From: Asterias rubens
Taxonomy: Eukaryota > Echinodermata > Asteroidea > Forcipulatida > Asteriidae
Direction: 5' to 3'
Assembly: GCF_902459465.1 (NCBI RefSeq)
Contig: NC_047073.1
Location: 11,905,036-11,969,035 of the forward strand
Length of the DNA stretch: 64,000 nucleotides
Part shown: piece by piece, positions 9,401 through 29,330 of the stretch
Position numbering within the stretch: the stretch's first letter is position 1
Layout of the letters: every line of letters begins with the position of its first letter
The notes under the pieces: model-generated
The model's database searches: none
What the model was told of the DNA's origin: nothing
What the model saw: only the letters and a program-made list of their open reading frames with translations
Position numbers and translations under genes: made by a program

Positions 9401-12026
9401 ATGACCACATGTTTCACTGATGGAGACTATACATTCTGAAATGACCACAACAAGAAACTAACTTACAGAACTAACCTTACATGGGTGTTTTGGTACACTT
9501 GAAGGCATTGGACATGTTTGGTAATTGTCAAAGACCAGTTTTCTCACTTGGTGTATCCCATCATATGCAAAACATAACAAATCTGTGAAAATTTGGACTA
9601 CATTGGTCATCGCAGTTGCAAGAGAACAATGACAGAAAAAACTGCCTTGTTGCATTACTTTGTGTGCTTTCAGATGCATAATAAAAGGCTCCTGGCCTGA
9701 AGTCTTTTACTATTTAAGTGCGAAATCACCTTTTCCTAAAAAACTATGTTACTTCAGAGCGAGCCAGTTTTCACAATGTTTTATCCTATCAACAGCTCTC
9801 CATTGCTTTGTTACCAAGTACTTGCCAATAGTGTCTGGTGCCTTTAATCAAATAAACAATTAATTTAAAATTAAAACATCTTATGAGGTCAAAAACAATA
9901 TTTTTGAAAAATGGTATTTGAGGTAGTAAAACGGTCCATAATATTTCCAATAACTGCCTTATAGTAAATGGTGCTGTTGAGTTTCTTCAGAGTCTACTTA
10001 CCATTCTTTGACAGTTACCTCTGCTATTCCTTCCCCTATATCGGATAGTTTGAACTGCACTACATCAGATCGTAAAGCTGTCAAGGAACAAAAACAATCC
10101 AAGGCATAGAATATACTAATATCTGAAATCAATTTTAATCTTTTGGTTGAGAATTCAATACCAAGGTGTACCTTCAGAAAATGACCATGTATACACATTA
10201 TCAGCACATTACAAAACTTATCAATTTTCTTTTTTTTAAGACGAAATGTTTTGAAATAGCCCAGCAGGTTGTCTTAAAATGTGTCAGCCGGCCATTTAAA
10301 AAAAAAGGGGCCCACCTCCTTTTTATCTTTCTTCATGGTTCGTTTTTATTTTTAAAATGTTCCCCTTTTTGATTGCTTTTTTTTTGGTCTTATTTATAAA
10401 TACCTAAAGGGATTGCTCCTTTGGGTAGTGATTGATTTGGTTCGCTTTTGGGCAATCCCTAGGCTTCCGTTTGCTTTTGGTTTTTTGATATGTCTCTCAA
10501 CTGTGTTTCTAATGTTTTTCACTCATACATTTCTTGTTATTGTAACTCTGTTTTTTTATGTTTATAAAGCCCGAATGAATAAATAAATAAATTTTAAAAA
10601 ATAAACAGGTTTTTGGGTTTTTTTTTAGGGGGGGGGGGGAACTTATATAACAGATGCTTGAGGTAAAAGAAAACTAACTCAAGATGGTCATATATACCTG
10701 TTGCAGTGTGAATGTTTCTAAAAGGGATCACATGGCGTACTCCTTGATGATGTAACCTTGCACATTGAAGATGCCTTGACACATTCTCAGTCTGTGGTTG
10801 TGTAGTGCTGCAGACACTGATATACCGGGATGTACATCTCTAATAAATGACAAAAATAACTTGGATCATCAATAAGTCTTGTTGGCTTTGGCGAGCACCC
10901 TTCATTCAGTTAAAAATTATGTGCAAACTGAAAAGTACAGATTGTGCAAATAAAATCTGTAGAATGTGCTTAAAGGAACACGTTGCCTTAGATCAGACGA
11001 GTTGGTCGATAAAAAGCGTTTGTAACCGTTTGTTATAAAATGCATATGATTGAAAAGATGTTGTAAAAGTAGAATACAATGATCCACACCATGCCTGGTT
11101 TTGTTTTTACATCGTCGACTAACACAGTCGGCCATTTATGGGAGTGTCTCATTGTGCATGCGGTTTCGTTGTGAAAACATTTTTATGGTTGCGCATACGC
11201 CATTTTTTAACGCGAGGTTATTTTGCCATCATACAGTAGACATCACCATTGACCAATGAAAACATGTAGAACGGTCTATGTGCGCTGCAATTTTGCCATA
11301 CACGCATGTCACGTGATGCTGATTTTGCCATACATGCATGTAACATGATGTGTGTCGCACGGTATCGATGAGACGCCCCATATCCACAGACGACACAGAG
11401 GGCGGCCGAGGTCAGCACTCTCTGGGTTTATTTCTATCAACCTCGCTACCATCCCGTCCATGGGCAGCACGTGCGTCTCAAAAAAGCTCTATACGCCGAA
11501 ACGCGTGCGTATAAAGATGTACGTATTCACTTTTTTTGTCACGCAAATTTATTACTTTTATTACACACAGTGTGCATCAACTTCAAGCGTGTGCGTGACT
11601 AATTCCTAACAACAGTAACACAGAACATATCAACAACAGGACTAATTCAGTAATTGTAATATCCCTTTGTATTATGGAGTTACACTTCCAGGGGTTGTGA
11701 TCGAGCAAGGCATGCTGGGGAAAATGGCACAACGTCATCTATGATCTACTCTAGCCTGTCTCCCCAAAATGTGTGTCGGCGCCCTTCATATCAACAGTAC
11801 AGAACACGTCAAAAAAGAAAAGAAAAGAGTAAAATCACATTTTTGTTATATTGATTGATTGATCATTTTATGATCCATAAACTGATGCGGTTCTTAAATG
11901 AAGTTATGAGAATAATCTGAAGTTTTAGGATAGGCTCGAAATACATAATAATAATCTTACATGTAATCGTAAACACCGCACCAAAGGAGACGAAAATCCC
12001 AAAATTTGACGAGTAAAGCTGGCCAT
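3430..12026 (-). CDS. DBT: Lipoamide acyltransferase (E2) of the branched-chain 2-oxoacid dehydrogenase complex
   Basis: E2 core of the mitochondrial BCKDH complex. It moves branched acyl groups from E1 to CoA in leucine, isoleucine and valine breakdown. Coding exons in order: 11961-12026, 10698-10839, 10002-10077, 8970-9157, 8087-8244, 7674-7782, 6841-7151, 6072-6149, 5570-5761, 4017-4088, 3430-3597. The 1560 nt give 519 aa; human DBT is about 482. All junctions are GT-AG and in frame. The start ATG has a good context (AAAATGG). Residues 1 to about 65 are an Arg-rich, acid-poor mitochondrial presequence. The lipoyl domain carries Ser-Asp-Lys, with Lys116 as the lipoylation site. Residues 163-177 are an unusual Asp-Ser linker. 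The E1/E3-binding domain is about 196-234. The catalytic domain is about 283-519, with His489 and Asp493 in the HRVIDG motif. The 10840-11960 intron holds family B and SINE-like sequence. RTCA is divergent, 2.3 kb away. Confidence 0.97.
3662..3688. repeat. Poly(A) tract
   Basis: An uninterrupted run of about 26 A in the last DBT intron, possibly the tail of a decayed retroposon. Confidence 0.7.
4121..4541. mobile_element. pogo/Tigger-like MITE (long, diverged copy)
   Basis: It starts CAGTCATTCCTCGTTATAAA directly after a TA and ends with AAGAGTCGACTG, the inverted partner. The better preserved copy is at 48380-48569. This copy carries about 230 bp of extra internal sequence. It sits in the DBT intron between exons 9 and 10. 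Confidence 0.6.
4790..4945. repeat. Family E dispersed repeat
   Basis: Contains TTGCGGTAACACCATGTGTG, AGGTAGATTATGTTC and GACAACTTGTCTTGC. The same blocks recur near 35880-36060 and 51560-51840. Confidence 0.6.
5158..5460. repeat. Family C repeat split by a family G MITE
   Basis: The flanks read as one family C copy on the minus strand (cacagaggcaatgaaggtga, then gtcattgcttggtacccttt). They are separated by a complete family G element at 5208-5413, so the family G element inserted later. The whole lies in DBT intron 9. Confidence 0.75.
5208..5413. repeat. Family G MITE inserted in family C
   Basis: Ends GGGCCCGATTTCATAGAGCT and AGCTCTATGAAATTGGGCC are inverted. Inner blocks TTGCTAAGCATGAAATTT and AAATTTCATGCTAAGCAAAT extend the inverted repeat. 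Confidence 0.85.
5850..6062. repeat. Family G MITE, left end lost
   Basis: It has both inner inverted blocks and the right terminus AGCTCAATGAAATTGGGCC, which stops only about 10 bp before the donor of DBT exon 8. Confidence 0.7.
6533..6558. repeat. (TTTG)n microsatellite
   Basis: About six perfect GTTT units in a DBT intron. Confidence 0.8.
6736..6826 (-). repeat. tRNA-derived SINE head, antisense
   Basis: On the minus strand it reads as a tRNA-like sequence. It has an A-box-like GTGGTGCAGTGGTTAGACTG and a B-box-like GGTTTCAAATCC at tRNA spacing. It is too diverged for a working tRNA. It ends about 14 bp from the 5' splice site of DBT exon 7. Confidence 0.65.
7280..7560. repeat. Family F fragment joined to family A-like sequence
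   Basis: Contains CAGATTTACATAAAACTTAC and TGATGATAGTAGAAAACATC as in the foldback at 13317-13671. These are followed by a poorly matching family A-like tail near 7490-7540. Confidence 0.5.
8290..8370 (-). repeat. tRNA-like SINE head, antisense
   Basis: Plus strand shows GGGATTTGAACCAACGATCT and CTCTACCAACTAGCC, the reverse of tRNA B and A boxes at normal spacing. It lies in the DBT intron beside exon 5. Confidence 0.6.
8455..8660 (+). repeat. tRNA-derived SINE, type 1
   Basis: The head reads TGGTTCAGTTGGTAAGAC, then GGTCGTGGGTCCAAATCCCA (A and B boxes). The body has CAGTGCTAACACACATCGG and ends TTAACATCTATTAAG. Copies of the same type are at 18650-18935 (antisense), 45175-45375 and, interrupted, 48330-51215. 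Confidence 0.8.
8783..8925 (-). repeat. Family D repeat
   Basis: The reverse complement begins GCCTGGAATTTCATCTTTGA and contains GGGCAAGGCCCTTTTC. Other copies are at 17739-17905, 56612-56745 and 59285-59410. Confidence 0.75.
9501..9846. repeat. Family A-related MITE, diverged
   Basis: It starts GAAGGCATTGGACATGTTTG and ends CCAATAGTGTCTGGTGCCTT. The centre contains GGCCTGAAGTCTTTTA instead of the usual GAGACCTCAAA block, which marks a subfamily shared with 31602, 44060 and 53148. Confidence 0.75.
10300..10600 (+). mobile_element. CR1/L2-like retroposon 3' end
   Basis: An AT-rich 3'-UTR-like stretch ends ATAAAGCCCGAATGAATAAA and then (AATA)n, typical of truncated non-LTR elements. No coding sequence is left. 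It lies in the DBT intron between exons 2 and 3. A poly(T)/poly(G) tract follows at 10610-10640. Confidence 0.5.
10971..11089 (+). repeat. Family B repeat
   Basis: Begins TAAAGGAACACGTTGCC and ends TAGAATACAATGATCCACAC. An inverted copy is at 14034-14155. This copy lies in DBT intron 1. Confidence 0.8.
11090..11955. other. DBT intron 1, no further gene
   Basis: Short repeats such as TTTTGCCATACACGCATGTC and TTTTGCCATACATGCATGTA recur near 11290-11345. No exon or element could be assigned. Confidence 0.4.
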
Positions 12027-13173
12027 TTTGATCCACAAACTACTACGTCTGGTATCTTGACGATATTGTGTTCTTATTCAAAGCCTGATCAACAGATACC
12101 ATACTATTTTTCTACAATGTGGAAGGCAGATCGGGCAAACAATATTATCTCGGATCGGGTAAAGACAAAAAACACTGCGAATTGTGTATAGCGCCCTCTT
12201 TTGAATCACCCTCCTTACATTCAATCCATGTTAATTTCCCATGGGGGACAGGATCGAAGCCTGAGCACAAGAGATTGCCAAATTGCACCTTCGGCGCTCA
12301 ATATAATCTACGGTTCTGAGATTCTGCCGACTGTAGTAGTGTGCGCGTGGCATTGCGAAGCATGCTGCTTCTCTCTCTCGCCCCCTCACGCACATTATTT
12401 ATTTTTAAGCAGCATAGCATGCAGCAGACGACAACAGCTAGCTAACACTCAGTGGCAGGAGACGCGGTGTTTGTGCTATATTATAATTATATAATTATAA
12501 AGTAATGCTCCCCATTTTTATACGTACAGACTTTTACTTTAGTCCCAGTTAGCCTACTTTTAGCTTTGATGAGTTTTTACCAATCATCGGATGTTGGATG
12601 TCGGACTGTGAGTGTGACACGTCGGGGATCGTACCTTTGCCACTTCATTCATACCCTGGACACTTCGCATACGTTCGGGACACTTCGTTCGTACCGTGGG
12701 CGGGGTACGAAGTGACCATCAGCAGATTCACTCCGTACCCTCAGCTCAGCCGAGTCACTTCGTACCTTACCTAAAATGTGTATTCCTCAATAAATTAATG
12801 TTCGTTGAGATACAAACTAATTAAAAATTATACTTAAAATGAATTGTTATTTTTGTTTGAATATGTTAATGTCCTTTTTTATGTGATGTTTCCTGAAGTG
12901 AAAGGATGCTTTGCCGACTATTATATAACTCAGATTCAGAAAATAATCGCCCCACCCACGCGACGCGCAAGCTAAACAAAAGTTGGTGTGATCGTGATGT
13001 TTCCTGAAAGGATGCTTTGCCGACTATATTAATTCAGATTCAGATTCAGATATGTGAAATTAATCTTTTGTAAAAGTTAACAACCACCAAGCAAAGACGA
13101 CATCTTCCGCCCATTGAAGATAGTTGAAAGGCACGGTCTTGAATGTGGGATGGAAAAAAGGGGCTTACAAACC
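12027..13173. other. DBT-RTCA intergenic region with TACGAAGTG repeats
   Basis: The DBT promoter should lie just right of 12026. From about 12616 to 12780, motifs like CACTTCGTAC and GGTACGAAGTG recur in both orientations. The same motifs recur near 38075-38170, 38850-38880 and 42215-42290. No gene is seen. Confidence 0.5.
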
Positions 13174-13210
13174 CCCCCCCCCCCCAAAAAAAAAAAAAAA
13201 AAAAAAAAAA
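13174..13210. repeat. Poly(C)/poly(A) tract
   Basis: About 13 C followed by about 27 A, with no interruption. Confidence 0.85.
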
Positions 13211-13316
13211 CAATGAGTAAAGAGCCTTCTGTTCCGTGAAATAGCGAATAAGTAAATGAATTTTAACCAACTATTAACTAGTAATAGCAATTAGTAAGCC
13301 ATTTTATAAAAATTGC

Positions 13317-13671
13317 TTTAAAAGGGTCTATGTACTTTTTGTGAACAAAAAACACAATGTCCACAGATTTACAATAAACTTTCACTGTTTGAAGATAATG
13401 ATAGTAGAAAACTTCCCTGAAAATATTACTTGCTGAGGTGCTGTAGTTTTTGAGAAATGAGTAAAACAATGTCATGAAAATAATTTTCGTCTCGGTAATT
13501 GTATTTTCATGACATTGTTTTACTCATTTCTCAAAAACTACAGCACCTCAGCAACTAATATTTTAAGGTACGCTTTCTACTATCATTATCTTCAATTCAA
13601 ACCGTGTATAAGTTTAATGTAAATCTGTGGACATTGTGTTTTGTGTTACAAAAAGTACCCAAATCCTTTAA
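13317..13671. repeat. Family F foldback element
   Basis: A long imperfect palindrome of about 350 bp with its centre near 13487. Arms share TTTGAGAAATGAGTAAAACA and the inverse TGTTTTACTCATTTCTCAAA, and then CAATGTCCACAGATTTACA with its inverse near the outer ends. Confidence 0.9.
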
Positions 13672-14030
13672 AGGCAGTGGACACTATTGGCAATTACTCA
13701 AAATAATTATTAGCATAAAACCTTACTTGGTAACAAGTAATGGGGAGCTGTTGATAGTATAGAAAACATTGTGAGAAACGGCTCAGTCTGAAGTAACATA
13801 GTTTTCGAGAAAGAAGTAATTTTCCACGAATTTGATTTTGAGACCTCAAAATTATATTTTGACGTCTCAAAATCAAGCATCTGAAAGCACACAACTTCGG
13901 AAGTCCGTGTGACAAGGGTCTTTTTTTTCTTTCATTATTATTTTGCAACTTCAGTGGCCAATTGAGCTCAAATGTTCACAGTTTTGTTATTTTATGCATA
14001 TATTATGTTTAGATACACCAAGTGAGGCAT
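13671..14030. repeat. Family A MITE, right end replaced
   Basis: It starts AAGGCAGTGGACACTATTGG directly after family F. It runs through the central GAGACCTCAAA palindrome to TAGATACACCAAGTGAGGCA, where family B begins. The normal right terminus is missing. Confidence 0.85.
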
Positions 14031-14033
14031 GTT

Positions 14034-14155
14034 TGTGTGGATCATTGTATTCTACTTTTACAACATCTTTCTACCCATATGCATTTTATAGCAAACGGTT
14101 ACAAACGCTTTTCAAAGACCAACTCGACCGATCCAAGGCAATGTGTTCCTTTAAT
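14034..14155 (-). repeat. Family B repeat, inverted relative to 10971
   Basis: Reads GTGTGGATCATTGTATTCTA at the left and CAAGGCAATGTGTTCCTTTA at the right, the reverse complement of the copy at 10971-11089. Confidence 0.85.
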
Positions 14156-14160
14156 CACTC

Positions 14161-14197
14161 ATGAGTGAGTGAGTGATCACTCACTCACTCACTCATC
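14161..14197. repeat. GAGT/ACTC palindrome
   Basis: ATGAGTGAGTGAGTGA is followed directly by TCACTCACTCACTCACTCAT, a nearly perfect dyad centred on TGATCA. It lies about 130 bp upstream of the RTCA start codon, in the likely leader or promoter. Confidence 0.8.
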
Positions 14198-14327
14198 AGT
14201 CGACCCAAGTTGCCGCGTTGCCGCATGTCATTAATCCTTGATATAAAATGATGTCTTGATTGCAGATACTTCGCCTGTGATTGCTCAATAGTTTTACCTG
14301 GACGAACTAACTGCCACCTCAACAGCA

Positions 14328-24033
<9,706 letters not shown>

Positions 24034-24392
24034 CAATAGAAAGTATTGTTCCATATTGAAATACTATCGTTTATATAATATTTAAAACAGTTCTTTGCTC
24101 AAAATGTTTAACTTGTGTATTCAGTCTGTGTTTGGTTTCTCTATGGTCGGACAATTAATGTCTTAATGAGAAACTGAACAAGAAATGTAACTCATTACAC
24201 ACCTTATTACAACATGTGAAGTTTGAAATTGAGGTGTTTCAGAGTTAAAGAGTGCCTAGAAGGTACCTAGAAAGTATTTTAATTTATCTATTAAGTCATG
24301 TTTTTTTGAGATTTATTAGGTTAAACTTATAAGGTTTGATTACTGTAGTATTTAATTTAGTGGCAATAGATCAAGAATAAGATCTTCTACTT

Positions 24393-24600
24393 AAAGGATC
24401 TGTACCGTTTGGTAATGACTGAAAATTAATGGCAATAGAAACTTAGGTGGTAAGAAGTACAGCGGCTTTGGATAGTATAATGCACTTTGAGAAACATTTC
24501 ACTTCAAAGTACTTGGTTTATGGAAAAAGATATAACTTTTCATCCCCCAAAATGTGAATATAAGATTACCACATGTGGTAGTGCTTATTAGACTGTGTAT
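24393..24600 (+). repeat. Left part of a family A-like element
   Basis: AAAGGATCTGTACCGTTTGG, GATAGTATAATGCACTTTGAG and CACTTCAAAGTACTTGG follow the family A order but are strongly diverged. A matching right end is at 26650-26768. Confidence 0.45.
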
Positions 24601-26080
24601 TCCTATTGGGGATTACTCTTTCTGCGTGGACATATTCCCGCCTGAGTTTCGGCAATATCTCAAAAAATGCAACCAGCGACCGGTTCCCGTTGACGTTAAC
24701 AGTAGCAAACAACCTCCACCTTTGTTGTAACCTGGAATTGTTGATTACGTCATAGACATCTTTTGCTGTGACTCTTTCTAGATGGCTTGTAGTGAATCTT
24801 TGTTTATTCACTTGAGCGTGGCTTGGGCTTTGTTCCCCCTGACGGAACATGGCGGTGGCTGTGTCTCAATTGCCAACCAAAGATAAAGAATATGTGGCAG
24901 AAAGGCCCTCTTACAAGTTTCGTCTACACGTCTTGAAAAATTGTTCATCAGCAGCACTGCAACTTATTACGAAAACATGCCTCACTCTTGTCTGTTCTTT
25001 GAAAGTCAAATTATGTTAATCTGTGCTGCTGTTTGTGTGAATTGGATCGCTTGGTTAATTGTTTTGGGGTCGCGATACAACGGAAGTTCAGCGGCAGTGA
25101 CATCAGGACACCCTTGATTTCAAAACCGTCAGTGTTAGCAGTGGAATATGCGCGTGTTGCTATTTGTGTGAGGATAGATACAGCACCCCCCCCCAATCGG
25201 CACTGAAGGAGTCGTCTAGTAGCACCATTGAGTTGAATAGCTCCACCAGCTCCAAGGAACAGCTGAGCAGATCGTCATTTGGGCCCTGACGATATGAAAA
25301 GAACTTCTGCTTCTGCAAGTCCTCCTGCCTTTTTTGACAACACATTTCGCAATGTCAAACTTAGTAATTAATTGGTTCATTCCATTTGGAATTGTAACAT
25401 CTACAATTTCAAAATCAGCTGAAACAGCACTTCCACAATGGACGTCCCCCTTTTCTCTCAGATTTGACAACATCGTAAGAGTTATTGTCGGTGACATCTA
25501 TAACACACACACAACAAGAAGAAACAAAAAGAGCAAAATAATCAATACAAAAGATTTTATCATCATTTCCATCTGTAAAAACTTCTCAGTCATTGTCAAT
25601 GCAGAATGCTCTCTTTAAACGTTTAAAACAAATCATCGAACTGAAACCATGCTAAACATCATGCACTCAATTCAACCGTGTCACTAATTATTTATGCTAT
25701 TGTTAAAACACTTAGTTATTCCATCAATGTCCAATGTCGATTTGTTAACACGAAGCATTTGGCACACATGCTAAATTGCAGAGCTATACTTTATAGAAAC
25801 TATGGCTATTTCGTCTCTTTGATAGCATCAACCATTAATCCCTGAAAGACATCTGGATGTTTAACACCCCTGGGGAAGCCAAAGAATTAGTGCACATATA
25901 CTACTTGAATACATGCGCCGAACTCAGGTCACCAAAGGGCAGAATTGTATTTGAAGATCATGTGCAAAGCCACCTGGTGGTTGCTTCTCTGCTGTTGTCC
26001 AGTAGTCTAGTACTAAAATAAGGCTGACATCAGTTTTCCTCTCTGGAGAGAAAGAAACAAATACTCAAATTAACCTTATT
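24600..26080. other. Intergenic sequence between RTCA and EGF-CFC, no gene recognised
   Basis: Minus-strand open frames of 60-95 codons occur (for example 24566-24850 and 25216-25497). They have no domain, no good splice partners and no similarity I recognise. Confidence 0.4.
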
Positions 26081-26084
26081 ATAA

Positions 26085-26170
26085 TCAATCAATCAATCAA
26101 TCAACAACATTTATTTCCATATACATAATATAAATCATTTGACTTTACAACAAACAAGTATCAAAATTAC
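26085..26170 (-). mobile_element. CR1/L2-like 3' end with (TTGA)n tail, antisense
   Basis: (AATC)n followed by AACAACATTTATTTCCATAT reads, on the minus strand, as a retroposon 3' end with a TTGA microsatellite tail. Same type as 26981-27200. Confidence 0.5.
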
Positions 26171-26649
26171 AATTGTTTCTGAACCAAGTGGTACTATGGA
26201 GGGAACCTTTTTTTTTACTACAAAATCACATTTTAAAGACTCTTTCAGATGAGTTGCCTGTCGTTGCCGAGTTTCTGGGCGAGGGTGAGTTGCCAGCTGT
26301 TGTGTGGTTTCTGGGCGAGGGGGAGATGCCGCAATTGCCGGGCAGGTCCATACGATCATAATTGTATGCCTTTCGGATTTTTTTTTACATGAGATTGTTT
26401 GTAATTTTCTTACCTGGCTTTATTTGCGTAGCTTCTTCTGTTATTTAGGGTTTGGTCGATGTCGTACCGCACTCGTTCCCGCAGCTCATAACTGTTTGAG
26501 ATGTCGCACGTCTCCATCACCATTGCAATGGCCTTGCTTTACTTTTTGAGAAAATATCCAAACAATATCAATTATCGATATCGAGAATTACAGATTTATT
26601 TTAAACACATGTCATGACACGGCGTATCGTGCGGAAACAAGGGTAGGTT

Positions 26650-26768
26650 TTCCCGTTATTTTCTCCAGACTCCAAATTTTCGCGGGGTTATTATTTTATA
26701 TATAAGTTGTGATACATGAAGTGTGGGCCTTGGACAATACTGTTTACTGAAAGTGTCCAATGGCTTTA
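26650..26768 (+). repeat. Right part of a family A-like element
   Basis: TATTTTATATATAAGTTGTG, then GAAAGTGTCCAATGGCTTTAA matches the family A right end. Confidence 0.5.
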
Positions 26769-26980
26769 ACAGTGTTTTCAGTCCTATGATGTATTCTCCC
26801 TATTTTTGTTATGTTTTTAACCACATGTGCTCTAAAGCAGCAATGGTGACTGCAGAAATGTTTGACAAAGAATGTGCACTTTAGAATATTAATGTTAACA
26901 ACAAGTCAACAAACCTCGTATATTTAAAAATGGGGTATGAAGAGAGGCCACACTCATTTTTATCGTCATCTTTGACACCT

Positions 26981-27200
26981 ATCAATCAATCAATCAATCA
27001 ATCAACAACATTTATTTCCATACATACATCAAAACAGAAAATTTGATTTACAGAGTCTGAATTTGCATGGAGTCATGGGATGCCTTGTAAAAAAATAACA
27101 ATGAAATAATAAAACGATGCATATTAACGATAAAGATAAAATGAAACAGGTTAACAGGTGAAAATAAAAACCAGACAAACAAACAATGCAAGAACCACAA
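26981..27200 (-). mobile_element. CR1/L2-like 3' end with (TTGA)n tail, antisense
   Basis: (ATCA)n then CAACATTTATTTCCATACAT and an A-rich body; second copy of the type at 26085. Confidence 0.5.
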
Positions 27201-27229
27201 GTTGGGTCCTGCCGATCAATTAAACCAAG

Positions 27230-29330
27230 ATTCCAACACCCACTTCATCCGTTGCTGCCAAGATGGTCGCTATATTTTTGAATTTTTCAAGCCTGTTTGG
27301 GGAGTTGTTTATATATTGGTGGTTGAGAGTAATTTCTGGAGTTGATTTGCACCTTGCACTTGCTTAACTGCTTGACTCAAAGCTAAATTCAGTCTATGGC
27401 ACACACAGTGGACTATGCGTGGGATGATGACCACCCATTTGATGCCATGATGGTCGCTATATTCTTGAACTTTTCAAGCCTGTATGGAGAGTTGTTTATA
27501 TGTTGGTATACGGTTGAGAGCAGCGTCTGTAGTTGATTTGCACCTTGCACTTGCTTAACTGCTTGACTCAAAGCTAAATTCAGTCTGTGGCACACACAGC
27601 GGACTATGCGTGGGATGATGACCACCCATTTGCTGCCAAGGTGGCCGCTATATTCTTGAACTTTTCAAGTCTGTTTGGAGAGTTGTTTATATGTTGGTGT
27701 ATGGTTGAGAGCAGTGTCTGTAGTTGATTTGCACCTTGCACTTGCTTAACTGCTTGACTCAAAGCTAAATTGAGTCTGTGGCACGCACAATGGAATTACA
27801 TGGGTGGGATGACCACCCATTTTCTGCCAAGATTGTCGCTATATTCTTGAACTTTTCAAGCCTGTTTGGAGAGTTGTTTATATGTTGGTGTATGGTTGAG
27901 ACATAGAGGTTGAGAGTAATCTCTGGAGTTGATTTGCACCTTGCACTTTAACTCCAGACTCAAAGCTAAATTGAGTCTATGGCGCACACAGTGGACTTAC
28001 ATGGGTGGGATGATGACCACACATTTTCTGCCAAGATGATCACTATATTCTTGAACTTTTCAAGCCTGTTTGGAGAGTTATTGATATGTTGGTGTATGGT
28101 TGAGAGCAGCGTCTGTAGTTGATTTGCACCTTGCACTTGCCTCTTCTCAGACTCAAAGCTAAATTGATCCTATATGGGACACACAATGAATATGTGGAAT
28201 GAATGGCCACCCATTTGCTGTACAGGTTGACAGTATTCTTGAACTTTTTAAGACAGTTTGGAGAGTTGTTGTTATGGTGATATATGAGAGCAACGTCTGG
28301 AGTTGATTTCCACCATGCCCTTGTTTAACTTCTCAGACTCAAAGCTAAATTGAGTCTATGGCGCACACAGTGGACTTACATGGGTGGGATGATGACCACA
28401 CATTTTCTGCCAAGATGATCACTATATTCTTGAACTTTTCAAGCCTGTTTGGAGAGTTATTGATATGTTGGTGTATGGTTGAGAGCAGCGTCTGTAGTTG
28501 ATTTGCACCTTGCACTTGCCTCTTCTCAGACTCAAAGCTAAATTGATCCTATATGGGACACACAATAAATATGTGGAATGAATGGCCACCCATTTGCTGC
28601 ACAGGTTGACAGTATTCTTGAACTTTTTAAGACAGTTTGGAGAGTTGTTGTTATGTTGGTGTATGAGAGCAGCGTCTGGAGTTGATTTCCACCTTGCCCT
28701 TGTTTAACTTCTCAGACTCGAAGCTCAATTGATCCTATATGGCACCACACACAATGAATATTTGGGATGAATGACCACCCATTTGCTGCCAAGATTGACA
28801 GTATTCTTGAACTTTTTAAGACAGTTTGGAGAGTTGTTGTTATGGTGATATATGAGAGCAACGTCTGGAGTTGATTTCCACCATGCCCTTGTTTAATTTC
28901 TCAGACTCAAAGCTAAATTGAGTCTATGGCACACACAGTGGACTATGCGTGGGATGATGACCACCCATTTTCTGCTAAGATGGTCGCTATATTCGTGAAC
29001 TTTTCAAGCCTGTTTGGAAAGTTATTTATATGTTGATATAATGAGAGCAGCGTCTGGAGTTGAGTTCCACCTTGCCCTTGTTTAACTTCTCAGACTCAAA
29101 GCTACAAGTTTAGCCTGGCACGCACAGGACTTGCCATTGAGGTAGAAATCTTGACATGCCAAGATGGATGCTATATTCTTGAACTTCACAAGTCTGTTTG
29201 GAGAGTTGTTTATATGTTTGAGTATGTTTGAGACATAGAGGTTGAGAGTAAATGTCTGGAGTTGATTTGCACCTTGCACTTTAACTTCAGACTCGAAGCT
29301 TAATTTAGCCTATGGCACACGCAGTGGACT
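27230..29330 (-). repeat. Tandem array of about 11 copies of a hAT-like transposase fragment
   Basis: Units of about 190 bp stand head to tail; the motif TTGAACTTTTCAAGCCTGTT recurs near 27280, 27469, 27658, 27847, 28045, 28238, 28435, 28618, 28808, 28998 and 29179. On the minus strand the unit encodes about 60 residues with Cys-x-Cys-His-Arg-Leu-Asn-Leu-Ala, a Gln-Ala-Val-Lys-Gln-Val stretch and HINNSPYRLEKFKNIA. This resembles the RNase H-like region of hAT-type transposases and their domesticated relatives (ZNF862-like). The best open copy is 27413-27625; most others are broken by frameshifts and stops. The first periods are close to 189 bp (63 codons), so the frame passes from unit to unit there. 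No complete transposase is present. Confidence 0.8.

Noticed and set aside
24566-25497. Minus-strand frames of 60-95 codons as exons of an unknown gene
   Set aside because: No start, no consistent splice junctions and no recognisable family.
27413-27625. hAT-like transposase as a working gene
   Set aside because: Only a 60-70 residue piece is present, repeated in tandem with many stops; no DNA-binding domain, DDE context or terminal repeats.
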